Positions 48,231-57,823 of a stretch of 64,000 nt of DNA are shown piece after piece. How positions within the stretch are numbered: the stretch's first letter is position 1; the number at the start of each line of letters is the position of its first letter. A program made the translations under genes and the position numbers. The DNA comes from Clostridium_AM sp963780135 (GTDB lineage Bacteria; Bacillota; Clostridia; Clostridiales; Clostridiaceae): NCBI GenBank assembly GCA_963780135.1, contig CAWAAR010000001.1, forward strand, positions 248,001 through 312,000. Direction: 5' to 3'. The notes under the pieces were generated by a model that was not told the origin of the DNA, made no database searches, and saw nothing but the letters and a program-made list of their open reading frames with translations.

Positions 48231-49352
48231 ATGAAAGTTAATTTTTATACTTCTCTAAGAGAATATTCGGAGAAAAAAGATGAATTTAATAAAGCTATAT
48301 TTGATGTTGTAGAAAGTGGAAGCTTTATATTAGGACCTAAAGTTACAGAGTTAGAAGAAGCCATAAAAAAATATACTGGAGCTAAACATGCTATTGGTGT
48401 TGCTTCTGGTACTGATGCATTAGTAATGACTTCTCATATACTTGGATTTGAAAATGGTAAAGAAGTTATAACTTCACCTTTTACTTTTCTTGCATCTACA
48501 TCTTGCATAGCTAAGCATAATGCAAAACCTGTATTTGTTGATATTGATGAAGAAAGTTTTGATATAGATGCAAATAAAATAGAAGAAAAAATAACTGCAA
48601 ATACTGCTGGTATTATACCTATTCATCTTTTCTCTCAAATGGCAAATATGGATAAGATTATGGAACTAGCTGATAAACACAACTTGCGCGTTTTAGAAGA
48701 TGCTGCAGAAGCTTTTGGTATGAAATGGAAAGGCAATGGTCAAGAATATAAACATTCTGGAACTATAGGAGATTTTGGTATATTTTCTTTCTTCCCAACT
48801 AAAACTTTAGGTGCTTATGGCGATGCTGGTATGATTATAACTAACAATGATGAATTAGCAAATAGAGCTAAAATGTTTAGAGTTCATGGTGCATCTAAGA
48901 AATATCATTATGATTATATAGGTTATAATTCAAGACTTGATTCAATTCAAGCATCTATACTTTTAGTTAAATTAAAACATATAGATGAATCTATAAAGAA
49001 AAGAGAAACTGTGGCAAATTGGTATAAAGAAAAACTTTCTGGCTGTGAATATATAAAAATTCCTAGTGTACGTGGAAATCAAAAGCCCGTTTACTATGTA
49101 TTTAATATACTAGCAGAAAAGAGAGATGAACTTGCTAGCTATTTAAAGGAAAATGAAATAGGCTCAAGTATTTACTATCCAATACCACTTCATCTTCAAA
49201 AATGTTTTAGTTACTTAGGACATAAAAAAGGTGATTTCCCGGTTGCTGAAAAAATTTCAGAAAAAATACTTGCTCTTCCTATTTATCCTGAAATAAAGGA
49301 AGAAGAAGTAGACTTTGTATGTGAAACTATAAAAAAATTCTATAGTAAATAA
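48231..49352 (+). CDS. DegT/DnrJ/EryC1/StrS family sugar aminotransferase, second copy
   Basis: 373 aa. Motifs: SGSFILGPKVTELEEAIKKYTGAKHAIGVASGTDAL, LEDAAEAFGMKWKG, and the PLP-lysine segment FSFFPTKTLGAYGDAGMI. It resembles QdtB/FdtB-type 3-amino sugar aminotransferases but the substrate cannot be fixed. Together with the first copy it suggests modification of a sugar, perhaps for flagellin or surface glycan, but no sugar dehydratase or glycosyltransferase is nearby. Confidence 0.9.
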   Translation: MKVNFYTSLREYSEKKDEFNKAIFDVVESGSFILGPKVTELEEAIKKYTGAKHAIGVASGTDALVMTSHILGFENGKEVITSPFTFLASTSCIAKHNAKPVFVDIDEESFDIDANKIEEKITANTAGIIPIHLFSQMANMDKIMELADKHNLRVLEDAAEAFGMKWKGNGQEYKHSGTIGDFGIFSFFPTKTLGAYGDAGMIITNNDELANRAKMFRVHGASKKYHYDYIGYNSRLDSIQASILLVKLKHIDESIKKRETVANWYKEKLSGCEYIKIPSVRGNQKPVYYVFNILAEKRDELASYLKENEIGSSIYYPIPLHLQKCFSYLGHKKGDFPVAEKISEKILALPIYPEIKEEEVDFVCETIKKFYSK

Positions 49353-49370
49353 AACTCTCTAAAGAAAAAA

Positions 49371-49461
49371 GAACAGATAATGATAATTTTCTTCCTACGA
49401 TCAGAAAATATTAAGATTATATATTTCCTGAGGTACGAAGGTAATCATCATTATATGTTCT
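49371..49461. terminator. long imperfect inverted repeat between convergent genes
   Basis: Arms of about 33 bases (49371-49404 and 49428-49460, starting GAACAGATAATGAT and ending ATCATTATATGTTC) with several mismatches. Probably a terminator hairpin serving both the aminotransferase operon and the 108-aa gene. Confidence 0.55.
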
Positions 49462-49481
49462 TTATTATCTAAACTTTTTCT

Positions 49482-49808
49482 CTATCTTCTTTCCATTAAC
49501 ATTTCTTTAAATTTTTCAAACTCTTCATTACCATCTGTTTTAAACCATAATTTCAGTTCCTTTGTTTTTCCATGAAAAGTGTTAGGAAAATTCAACTTTT
49601 TATTTAATGGAATAAGCAAATATCCTTGAATAAACATGGATCTTGCTGGTGAGTATTCTACATGGTTTAAATCTATATCTTCAAGCATGACATCATCATA
49701 GATTTCAGTTAATTCTTTTGAAAATCCTTGGCTTTTTTCTATTCTTATTTTATCCTCTAATAAAATAGCTGTCATATAAAGTCCCTTTGCAATTTTAGTT
49801 TCTTCCAT
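49482..49808 (-). CDS. hypothetical protein, 108 aa
   Basis: ATG 49808 behind AAGGAGTGA (three codons inside the longest frame). Soluble, mixed alpha/beta by composition, with an IRIEKSQGF segment, a YSPARSMFIQGYLLIPL strand region and a charged amphipathic C-terminal helix (EEFEKFKEMLMERR). The layout resembles a small PH-like domain but I do not recognise a family. It lies 29 bases after the phosphoesterase gene and is probably co-transcribed with it. Confidence 0.65.
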   Translation of the reverse strand: MEETKIAKGLYMTAILLEDKIRIEKSQGFSKELTEIYDDVMLEDIDLNHVEYSPARSMFIQGYLLIPLNKKLNFPNTFHGKTKELKLWFKTDGNEEFEKFKEMLMERR

Positions 49809-49837
49809 AAGTATCACTCCTTTTTCAAATTAAGTTT

Positions 49838-50533
49838 TTACTCAACTCCAGTTCTTATATTATTTATACAGCTTAAATGTATGCCTTTTTTCTCCATAGC
49901 CACTGCTGTTTTTTCATAATTATATTGAAATTCTATAAATTCTACATTTAAAATTTCATTTTGTATATCTAGAACAATGTAAGTACCATTAGGTCTCCCT
50001 ATTTTAGGTTTGCCTATACTTCCATCATTTAATAAAATCTTATTGCCATAATGTTTCTCATAAGGCATATGTGTGTGTGCGCATACCAATACATCTCCAA
50101 CAAATTCTTCTATAGCTTCTTCTGCTTCCCTTGAATTTTCCTTTAAATATTCATTTATATTTCTGTTACTTCCATGAACAAAAACTATTTTTTTGCCTTC
50201 AAATTCTACAGTAATTTGTTTTGGAAGAGACTTTAAATATTCTTTATTTTCTCCACTTAACTCACTGGCTGCCCAGGGCATACAAAATTTATTAACCTCA
50301 GTATCTCTTATATAATTAAATTTTTCTTCTATTACTGCTGCGTCGTAATTTCCTAATATATTTATTATTCTCTTTTCCCTTATAAAATCTATAACTTCAT
50401 TTGGATATGGCCCATACCCAGTTAAATCTCCTAAACAAATTATAGTATCTGCATTCCTTTCTTGTATATCTAAAAATGCTGTTTTTAACGCCTCAAAATT
50501 ACCATGAATGTCTGATATAACTGCTATTCTCAT
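49838..50533 (-). CDS. metallophosphoesterase family protein
   Basis: Calcineurin-like fold of the YfcE/MJ0936 type, 231 aa. Metal motifs in order: SDIHGNFEA, LGDLTGYGP, GNYDAA, and VFVHGSN with VCAHTHMPYE. It would hydrolyse phosphodiesters or nucleotides; the substrate is unknown. AGGAGG precedes the ATG. Confidence 0.9.
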   Translation of the reverse strand: MRIAVISDIHGNFEALKTAFLDIQERNADTIICLGDLTGYGPYPNEVIDFIREKRIINILGNYDAAVIEEKFNYIRDTEVNKFCMPWAASELSGENKEYLKSLPKQITVEFEGKKIVFVHGSNRNINEYLKENSREAEEAIEEFVGDVLVCAHTHMPYEKHYGNKILLNDGSIGKPKIGRPNGTYIVLDIQNEILNVEFIEFQYNYEKTAVAMEKKGIHLSCINNIRTGVE

Positions 50534-50615
50534 CTTTTCCTCCTGTGTTAAAGCTTATTTTAATTAATATAATACTAGAATATAACAAAATCTATATGGT
50601 TTCAATGTAGAAATT

Positions 50616-51929
50616 TTATTTGATATATTTCTCATATTTAAGAGGCTTCCCTTGTTGCCAAGGTTTATAGGTATTAGCAAACTTCACTCTTTCTTCAAAG
50701 GTCGGATGATCATAGTTCCACAATTTATATATTATACCTGGAGTAGGAAGTACCAAACTAGTTTCATGAAGTTTTATCATGGAAGATGCTGCTGCTTCAT
50801 TATCCTTTGTAAGCTCTAATTCAAATCTATCTGCTTCTGTTTCTGTATATCTAGTATAAGTATTAACTGCTGGAGTTAATATAAACATAAACATATTTAG
50901 TAATAATATTAAAAGCGGAAGAGATGCTATATCATATAGCTTTGTAAACCCAAAAATTCCTCCTGATTTATCTATAACCCATAATGAACTTCTATCTATA
51001 AGATAAAAAACAAATATACTTAAAACTCCTCCTAATACTATAGATTTCCATACATGCCCCATTAAATAATGTCCCATCTCATGAGCCAATATGCTAAGAG
51101 TCTCTCTTTGTGTTAAATTTTTAATAGTAGTATCCCATAAAACAATTCTTTTGGTATTAAATACTCCTGTCATATACGCGTTCATTTCCTTGGTATCCAC
51201 ACTTTTATTAACCTGAAATACCTGGCAGTTTTTTATAGAGGCTTTATCCAATTCCTCATATATTTTAGCTTCTAACCTGGTATCTTGAATTTTTTCATAT
51301 TTATTAAAAATAGGATCAATATACATAGGACTTATAAAAGTTATAAATGCAATTACAGGAATGAAAAGTATTCCTAAATTAAACCACCAATATGATGGAA
51401 ACTTTTTTATAAATAAATAAGGTATAAATATGAATATTGCTCCCACTAAAGTAGATATAGCAAAACTTTTTGAAAAATCCATAATCCATTTACTAAAACT
51501 TTGACTAGAAAGTCCATAAATATGTTTTAATGTAAAACTACTGTAATAATCTAAAGGAAGGCTTATAATGGCAGTAATTATAGAATATATAATAAAATAC
51601 AAGAAAAAAACTATAAACAAATTTTTACTTTTACTTAAACAACAATCCCTAATAAATGAAGATAAGCCTGAAAATAAAAACACTATGGGAACCAATAAAC
51701 TTATTACTATTCCTATAATCCAAAGATTGACTCTCGTATTATGATATTCCATAGCTTTTTGCGTAGGTGGTGCAATTGCCGTACTAACATTTCCTACAGC
51801 TTTAGTAGAGTATGTATATTCTTGAACTAATCTTTTGTTATTTTGATCCTCTGTAATCTTTACAGCAGTTGAAAATACTGCCATTAAAATTGTGATAATT
51901 ACTAATGATAAAACTAATTTTTTTTGCAT
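50616..51929 (-). CDS. M48 family membrane metalloprotease (Ste24-like)
   Basis: Zinc endopeptidase in the membrane with the active site HEMGHYLMGH (in ILAHEMGHYLM), the downstream ETEADRFELEL that supplies the third zinc ligand, and about seven hydrophobic segments, including an N-terminal one (LVLSLVIITILMAVF). 437 aa, the size of Ste24/CAAX prenyl protease homologues. In bacteria such proteins take part in membrane protein turnover. GAGGGG precedes the ATG. Monocistronic. Confidence 0.92.
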   Translation of the reverse strand: MQKKLVLSLVIITILMAVFSTAVKITEDQNNKRLVQEYTYSTKAVGNVSTAIAPPTQKAMEYHNTRVNLWIIGIVISLLVPIVFLFSGLSSFIRDCCLSKSKNLFIVFFLYFIIYSIITAIISLPLDYYSSFTLKHIYGLSSQSFSKWIMDFSKSFAISTLVGAIFIFIPYLFIKKFPSYWWFNLGILFIPVIAFITFISPMYIDPIFNKYEKIQDTRLEAKIYEELDKASIKNCQVFQVNKSVDTKEMNAYMTGVFNTKRIVLWDTTIKNLTQRETLSILAHEMGHYLMGHVWKSIVLGGVLSIFVFYLIDRSSLWVIDKSGGIFGFTKLYDIASLPLLILLLNMFMFILTPAVNTYTRYTETEADRFELELTKDNEAAASSMIKLHETSLVLPTPGIIYKLWNYDHPTFEERVKFANTYKPWQQGKPLKYEKYIK

Positions 51930-52082
51930 ACTATCCCCTCACCTTTATATTTTAATAGGGTTAATTACTTTATTATACTTTATAACTTATGATAAATAAT
52001 GGTTTATTATTAATTTAAATCTCATACTTTAAGAATAAAATATAAGATATAGTCTTTGTATATTTATATAAAATTTCAAATA

Positions 52083-52130
52083 CAAAAACAGCATAGGATT
52101 CCATGTTTTTAGTTTGGAACTCTATGCTTT
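52083..52130 (-). terminator. intrinsic terminator of fliM-fliY
   Basis: AGCATAG..TTCCA / TGGAA..CTATGCT stem followed on the minus strand by a GTTTTTG run, about 45 bases after the fliY stop. Confidence 0.7.
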
Positions 52131-52176
52131 ATACACAAAAATCTATGATATTCCTGTCATGTTTTAATTTTATCTT

Positions 52177-53388
52177 TTAAATATTATTTTTGTTGACATC
52201 TATTATATTTATAGCTAGATTACCATTTACCACTACCACTTCTCCATAAGCAATAACTTTTCCATTAACATGTAACTCTACTGGTTGAGCTGCCAATTGG
52301 TTTAACTCAAGCAAAGTTCCATTGCTAAAATTCATAATTTCCTTCACACTACGCTGGGCATTTCCCAAAACAACTTGTATATTCAATGGCACATCAAATA
52401 TAGAACTAGTATTTTTAGATAAATTATCAAAATCGCCAAATTGTTTATACTCAACTTTTTGTAATTTACAATCAGAAACTTCATTATCCAATGAATAATC
52501 ATTTGCTGTTTTTTCTTCTAGTTTTGATTCTGATTTATTTGTATTTACAGCTTGTTCTTTCATCTTTTCCACAGCATCCTGATTACTTTCAATTACAACA
52601 TTAGTAAGCTCTACATTATTGTCATCTTGTATATCATTAGCAGCTTCTGAAACAACTTCCGTACCCATCATTATAGATATTATTTTTTGTGCGGTTTCTG
52701 CTGACAGTACCTGCATAATAACACTATCTACTAAATCCTCAATATTCAATTTAAATGCCACTTGGATAATCTCTTCCTCATCCTTAATATCTTCTGACAT
52801 ATTGGAAGTCATCGAATCCCAAATTTTCGATTTTGGTGGAGAAATATCTACTTTTCTTGCAAACATAGTTGCCATTGATGTAGCTGCTGAACCTATCATT
52901 AAATTCATAGCTTCTGAAACAGCACTTTCTTCTATTTCTGACAATGTTGTAGTTTCAACTTGTCCATTACCACCCATCATTAAATTAGCAACTATTGCTG
53001 CATCAGAGACTTTCATAAGCAAAACATTCTTTCCTGAAACTCCAGTGATATACTTTATTTCTAAAGCAATATTAGGTATTTCAAAACTATCTCTCATCTT
53101 CTTTAGTGTTGTAACAGAAATAATAGGAGTAGTTATATTCACCTTTTTACCTATCATATTTGATAATGCTGTAGCAGAAGAACCCATTGATATGTTACCC
53201 ACTTCACCTAATAAATCCTTTTCAATATCCGTTAGAACAATAGTGTTTGTCTCTAACTGTTTATCATCAACATCCTTTTTAGTTGAGGTTCTTTTTCTCT
53301 TCTTTTTTGGTTTTTCTGATACTTCTTCACTACTAGAACTACCTTCTAGCAAAGCATTTATTTCCTCTTGAGAAAGTCCATTACTCAT
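52177..53388 (-). CDS. fliY: flagellar motor switch phosphatase FliY
   Basis: C-ring protein that also dephosphorylates CheY-P. 403 aa. N-terminal LSQEEINALLEG is the CheY-P-binding segment; two CheC-like phosphatase signatures lie in the middle (IEKDLLGEVGNISMGSSATALS and IEESAVSEAMNLMIGSAATSM); the C-terminal 80 aa are a FliN/SpoA domain (FDVPLNIQVVLG, LNQLAAQPVELHVNGKVIAYGEVVVVNGN). It is 2 bases after fliM, so translation is coupled. Confidence 0.95.
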   Translation of the reverse strand: MSNGLSQEEINALLEGSSSSEEVSEKPKKKRKRTSTKKDVDDKQLETNTIVLTDIEKDLLGEVGNISMGSSATALSNMIGKKVNITTPIISVTTLKKMRDSFEIPNIALEIKYITGVSGKNVLLMKVSDAAIVANLMMGGNGQVETTTLSEIEESAVSEAMNLMIGSAATSMATMFARKVDISPPKSKIWDSMTSNMSEDIKDEEEIIQVAFKLNIEDLVDSVIMQVLSAETAQKIISIMMGTEVVSEAANDIQDDNNVELTNVVIESNQDAVEKMKEQAVNTNKSESKLEEKTANDYSLDNEVSDCKLQKVEYKQFGDFDNLSKNTSSIFDVPLNIQVVLGNAQRSVKEIMNFSNGTLLELNQLAAQPVELHVNGKVIAYGEVVVVNGNLAINIIDVNKNNI

Positions 53389-53390
53389 AA

Positions 53391-54341
53391 TTACACATCC
53401 TTATCTAAGCAATCTATTATTTTAACTGCCTTACGATTACGTATTAAACCTACTTCGCCATTAAAACAATGTTTTTCTTCTACTAATATGCTTACCTTAT
53501 TTTTATATATTTTCTTAGTATTTAAAATCGTTCCTTTTTCTAAATTCATAAGTTCCCCTAAAGATAATTGTATATTATCTAGTATTACTTTTATATTTAA
53601 ATTTGCATTACTAAAATTGTCATTTAATTGCAATTCTGAATTTGTATGTTTTATCTCTAATTCTGCCAAGTATTTTTCTATGCTTGAATAAGGAATACAT
53701 ATATTAAAAATAGAAACTTCCTTACCTATACTTATTGAAAATGATACTAAAGCAACTGATTCGTTATTAGAAAATATTTTAGTTTTAGCTGGATCAAATT
53801 CTAAATATTCAACTTCAGACTTAACCTTTAAAACTTCACTCCATGCTTTTTCTAAATATTTTATAAAATCCCTAGATATTTGCATTGAAACATTTTTATC
53901 GCTTTCTGAAAGTTCTACTAGTTCTAACTTTTTACTTTCTTCTTTACCTAAAAGAATATCTTGAATCTGAAATACCAAACTAGGGCTTGTTTCAAATATC
54001 AAATATCCATCAAGTGGTTTTAACTTAAATACAGCTAAAACAGTAGGACATGGAATAGAACGCATAAATTCTTCATAACGTATTTCTTGTATAAATTCTA
54101 AAGCTACTTTTATATTTGAATTTTTTAAAGCAGCAAAAATAATATTAGTATATTCCTTGTGAATATATTCCAACATATGTATATCTTTGTCAGTAAATTT
54201 TGAGCTTTCCTCTAATACTTTAGAAAGAACATCATTTTCATTAGCAGAATCATTATTATTACTATCTTCTCCAATTACTTCACCAGCTGCCATAGCCGCT
54301 AGTAGCGCATCTATTTCACTTTGTGATAAAACCTCTGCCAT
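53391..54341 (-). CDS. fliM: flagellar motor switch protein FliM
   Basis: Rotor C-ring protein that binds CheY-P and controls rotation direction. 316 aa. LSQSEIDALLAAM at the N-terminus binds CheY-P; the middle has the CheC-like core (HKEYTNIIFAALKN, CPTVLAVFKLKPLDGYLIFE), and the C-terminus is a SpoA domain (NIKVILDNIQLSLGELMNLEKGTILNTKK). It is paired with fliY but no other flagellar gene is in the window. Confidence 0.94.
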   Translation of the reverse strand: MAEVLSQSEIDALLAAMAAGEVIGEDSNNNDSANENDVLSKVLEESSKFTDKDIHMLEYIHKEYTNIIFAALKNSNIKVALEFIQEIRYEEFMRSIPCPTVLAVFKLKPLDGYLIFETSPSLVFQIQDILLGKEESKKLELVELSESDKNVSMQISRDFIKYLEKAWSEVLKVKSEVEYLEFDPAKTKIFSNNESVALVSFSISIGKEVSIFNICIPYSSIEKYLAELEIKHTNSELQLNDNFSNANLNIKVILDNIQLSLGELMNLEKGTILNTKKIYKNKVSILVEEKHCFNGEVGLIRNRKAVKIIDCLDKDV

Positions 54342-54520
54342 ATTAAATCCTCATTTCATTATTTTTAAAAAAATTTCCTCCATTACTTATCACTACTTTT
54401 ATTATATCAAAACAATATGGAATCAAATAGTTATATTTAGAAAAAATAATCCAATTTAATATTTTAATTATTAGTGCCAATATTGTTTATTTAAAGCCAA
54501 TTCATAATTTTAAAAAAATA

Positions 54521-54549
54521 TTGACAATTATCCAAAAAATATGTATTAT
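54521..54549 (+). promoter_or_regulatory. promoter of the glycogen operon
   Basis: TTGACA (54521-54526), 17-base spacer, TATTAT (54544-54549), about 120 bases before glgB. The 54342-54671 interval shows no other element; a TATAAT near 54643 could be a second start. Confidence 0.6.
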
Positions 54550-54671
54550 TTAGCCATATATATACTCACTGTTTAACCTGATAACTAACTTAATAATAAT
54601 TCAATAATTAATAAAATATGGTAAAATTATTATTTATAGTCTATAATACTTTATAAGGAGATTGCTTAATT

Positions 54672-56657
54672 ATGTTAAATTTAGACATAAATTCTTACGA
54701 AACATATTTATTCAATAATGGACATAACTTCAAAACTTACAAGTTCCTAGGAAGTAGATTTATAAAATTAAAAGAAGCTTCTGGAACCATATTCAGAGTT
54801 TGGGCACCTAATGCTGTAAAGGTTAGTGTTGTTGGTGATTTTAACAATTGGAAAGGTGAAAATCACGTTATGAAAAAACAATCTGATACTGGATTTTGGA
54901 ATATTTTTATAACAGATGTTAAGGAAGGAACTTTATACAAATATGAAATTTTAATGTCTGATGGTAAATCCGTTTTAAAATCAGACCCCTATGCTTTCTA
55001 TTCAGAACTTAGACCTAATACGGCTTCAATTGTTACAAACATTAAAGACAATTATGAATGGAATGATAAAGCATGGTTGGAATGCAAAAGCAATCAAAAC
55101 ACATTTTCTTCTCCATTAAATATATATGAAATACACTTAGGTTCATGGAAACTAAGTGAAAAAAACAATTTCTACTCTTATAGAGAAATTGCTGATTTAC
55201 TCCTTCCTTACGTAATAGATATGGGTTACACCCATATAGAATTACTTCCCATTGCAGAGCACCCGTTTGATGGTTCCTGGGGATATCAAACAACTGGATA
55301 TTATTCTATAACCAGCCGCTTTGGAACCCCCTCTGATTTTAAATATTTTATAGACAAATTTCATCAAAATGGAATAGGTGTTATCATGGATTGGGTTCCT
55401 GGACATTTTTGCAAAGATGAACATGGCTTGTATAAGTTTGATGGCTCATATCTTTATGAATACAATAATATTGATTTAAGAGAAAATTACGGATGGGGAA
55501 CTGCTAACTTTGATTTAGGTAAAGTGCAGGTGCAAAATTTTTTAATATCCAATGCTGTTTTTTGGTTTGAAATGTATCATATAGATGGCATAAGAGTAGA
55601 TGCAGTGGCAAACATGCTTTATCTAAATTATGGAAAAGAAGAAAATCCAAATTTAAGAAATAAAAATGGTGGAATTGAAAATCTTGAAGCAATTGATTTT
55701 TTAAGAAACCTTAATAAAGCTATATTCAAGTGTTTCCCAAATGCTCTTGTTATTGCAGAAGAATCAACATCCTGGCCTATGGTTACAGGTCCAGATTATA
55801 ATGGCGGCTTAGGTTTTAATTATAAATGGAACATGGGTTGGATGAATGATATTTTGAAATATATGGAATTAGATGTAAACCAAAGAAAATTTCATCATAA
55901 TTTAATTACATTCCCAATAATGTATGCATATTCAGAAAATTTTATATTGCCCATTTCTCATGACGAAATCGTACACGGTAAAAAATCTATTTTAAATAAA
56001 ATGCCTGGTAGCTATGAAGATAAATTTTCAGGATTAAGATCTTTTTATGGATATATGATTAGTCATCCAGGTAAAAAATTAACTTTCATGGGAAATGAAT
56101 TTGCACAGTTTGACGAATGGAAATTCAACTCTGAGCTAGATTGGAATTTACTACTTTATCCAATGCATTCAAAAATGCAGGAATATGTTAAAGACTTAAA
56201 TCATTTATATAAAAATGAAAGTTGCCTATGGGAGCAAGATCATAATTTTCATGGATTTAACTGGATAGATCCTTCAAACAACAATCAAAGTATAATTTCT
56301 TTTATAAGAAAGGGATTTGATAGTAATAATTTTATTATTGTTATATGCAATTTTACTAAAGCTTCATATGAAGACTACAAAGTTGGGGTTCCGAGATTTA
56401 CTACCTATAAAGAGATTTTTAATAGTGATAATGGTGGTTATGGTGGCTCAAATAAATTAAACAGTAAAATTATAAATCCAATTATGGAAAAATGGAATGG
56501 AAAACCTTTTTGCATAAGACTAAAAATACCAGCTTTATCAACAATTTTTATTAAACCAATATTTAAAAATATTACAAGTCCAAAAAAATTATTACAAACT
56601 AAAAGCTCTATAAACCTAAACAAAGTACATCTACATCTTAGAGCAAAAGGCTATTAG
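54672..56657 (+). CDS. glgB: 1,4-alpha-glucan branching enzyme
   Basis: Makes alpha-1,6 branches in glycogen. 661 aa: N-terminal CBM48 (FRVWAPNAVKVSVVGDFNNWKG), GH13 barrel with YEIHLGSWK, DWVPGHFCKDEHGL, the nucleophile Asp in GIRVDAVANMLY, the acid Glu in VIAEESTSWP, and the transition-state Asp in ISHDEIVHGKKS; then the C-terminal beta domain. AAGGAG precedes the ATG. First gene of glgBCDAP-amylase, with 12 bases to glgC. Confidence 0.96.
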   Translation: MLNLDINSYETYLFNNGHNFKTYKFLGSRFIKLKEASGTIFRVWAPNAVKVSVVGDFNNWKGENHVMKKQSDTGFWNIFITDVKEGTLYKYEILMSDGKSVLKSDPYAFYSELRPNTASIVTNIKDNYEWNDKAWLECKSNQNTFSSPLNIYEIHLGSWKLSEKNNFYSYREIADLLLPYVIDMGYTHIELLPIAEHPFDGSWGYQTTGYYSITSRFGTPSDFKYFIDKFHQNGIGVIMDWVPGHFCKDEHGLYKFDGSYLYEYNNIDLRENYGWGTANFDLGKVQVQNFLISNAVFWFEMYHIDGIRVDAVANMLYLNYGKEENPNLRNKNGGIENLEAIDFLRNLNKAIFKCFPNALVIAEESTSWPMVTGPDYNGGLGFNYKWNMGWMNDILKYMELDVNQRKFHHNLITFPIMYAYSENFILPISHDEIVHGKKSILNKMPGSYEDKFSGLRSFYGYMISHPGKKLTFMGNEFAQFDEWKFNSELDWNLLLYPMHSKMQEYVKDLNHLYKNESCLWEQDHNFHGFNWIDPSNNNQSIISFIRKGFDSNNFIIVICNFTKASYEDYKVGVPRFTTYKEIFNSDNGGYGGSNKLNSKIINPIMEKWNGKPFCIRLKIPALSTIFIKPIFKNITSPKKLLQTKSSINLNKVHLHLRAKGY

Positions 56658-56669
56658 GAGGGGTTTTTA

Positions 56670-57806
56670 ATGATAAAAAAAGAAATTATTGCAATGATAC
56701 TAGCAGGTGGACAAGGTACTAGATTAAAAGATTTAACAAAATATAATGCAAAACCAGCTGTACCCTTTGGAGGGAAATATAGAATAATTGATTTTACTCT
56801 AAGCAATTGTACGCATTCTGGTATTGATACAGTTGGTATATTAACTCAATACCAACCTTTAATTTTAAGCAACCATATCGGCATCGGAAGTCCCTGGGAT
56901 CTTGACACAATGAATGGAGGCGTAACAATTCTTCCTCCTCATGTAAAACAGTCAGGAATGAACTGGTACAGCGGTACAGCTGATGCTATTTATCAAAATA
57001 TCAGTTTTGTAGACTATTACGATCCAGAATATATAATTGTTTTATCTGGTGATCATATATATAAAATGGATTACTCAGATATGCTAAATTACCACAAACA
57101 AAAAAATGCAGATGCAACTATAGCAGTTATACAAGTACCCTTTGAAGAAGCAAGTCGATTCGGAATCATGAATACCAATGAAGACAATTGCATAATTGAA
57201 TTTGAAGAAAAACCTAAGGAGCCTAAAAATAATATGGCTTCCATGGGAGTATATATCTTTAATTGGAAAGTAATAAAGGAATTTTTAAAAGAAGATAAAA
57301 ACACTTTAGAATCTAGTAATGATTTTGGAAAAGATATAATACCTGCTTTACTTAGAAGAGAAAAGAAATTATTCGCATATCCATTCCAAGGATATTGGAA
57401 GGATGTTGGTACAATTGAAAGCTATTGGGAAGCTAATATGGATTTATTAAAAGAAAATAATCAGCTTAATTTATATGAAAAAAGTTGGAAAATTTATTCT
57501 AATAATTCTACTCTGCCACCTCAATATATAGGCAGCGATGTTAAAGTAGAAAATTCTTTAGTTTCTGATGGCTGTGTAATACTAGGAGATGTATTAAATT
57601 CTATTTTGTTTCCTGGTGTTCATGTTGGCAAAAATTCAAGGATAATTAACTCTGTAATTTTACCTAATGTAGTAATTGAAAGTAATGTAATAATAGATAG
57701 AGCAATAATAGGAAATAATAGTATTATAAGAAAAAATAATATAGTAGCAAATTCAAAAGAAATTGTTCTTATTGGTGAAGAAAAAGAAATAGGACTAAAT
57801 TTATAA
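56670..57806 (+). CDS. glgC: glucose-1-phosphate adenylyltransferase, catalytic subunit
   Basis: Makes ADP-glucose, the committed step of glycogen synthesis. 378 aa. Motifs: ILAGGQGTRLKDLTKYNAKPAVPFGGKYRIIDFTLSNC (nucleotide loop with Arg and Lys), SGTADAIYQNI, VLSGDHIYKMDY, FEEKP and a C-terminal left-handed beta helix. The catalytic Asp (SGDH) is kept, unlike GlgD. Ribosome site AGGAGGGG. Next gene is glgD, 17 bases on. Confidence 0.96.
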   Translation: MIKKEIIAMILAGGQGTRLKDLTKYNAKPAVPFGGKYRIIDFTLSNCTHSGIDTVGILTQYQPLILSNHIGIGSPWDLDTMNGGVTILPPHVKQSGMNWYSGTADAIYQNISFVDYYDPEYIIVLSGDHIYKMDYSDMLNYHKQKNADATIAVIQVPFEEASRFGIMNTNEDNCIIEFEEKPKEPKNNMASMGVYIFNWKVIKEFLKEDKNTLESSNDFGKDIIPALLRREKKLFAYPFQGYWKDVGTIESYWEANMDLLKENNQLNLYEKSWKIYSNNSTLPPQYIGSDVKVENSLVSDGCVILGDVLNSILFPGVHVGKNSRIINSVILPNVVIESNVIIDRAIIGNNSIIRKNNIVANSKEIVLIGEEKEIGLNL

Positions 57807-57823
57807 CTATATGAGGTGATAAC

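Noticed and set aside
52619..53371. 250-codon open frame antisense to fliY
   Set aside because: It follows from codon bias of fliY on the opposite strand; low-complexity Ser/Ile product, no ribosome site.
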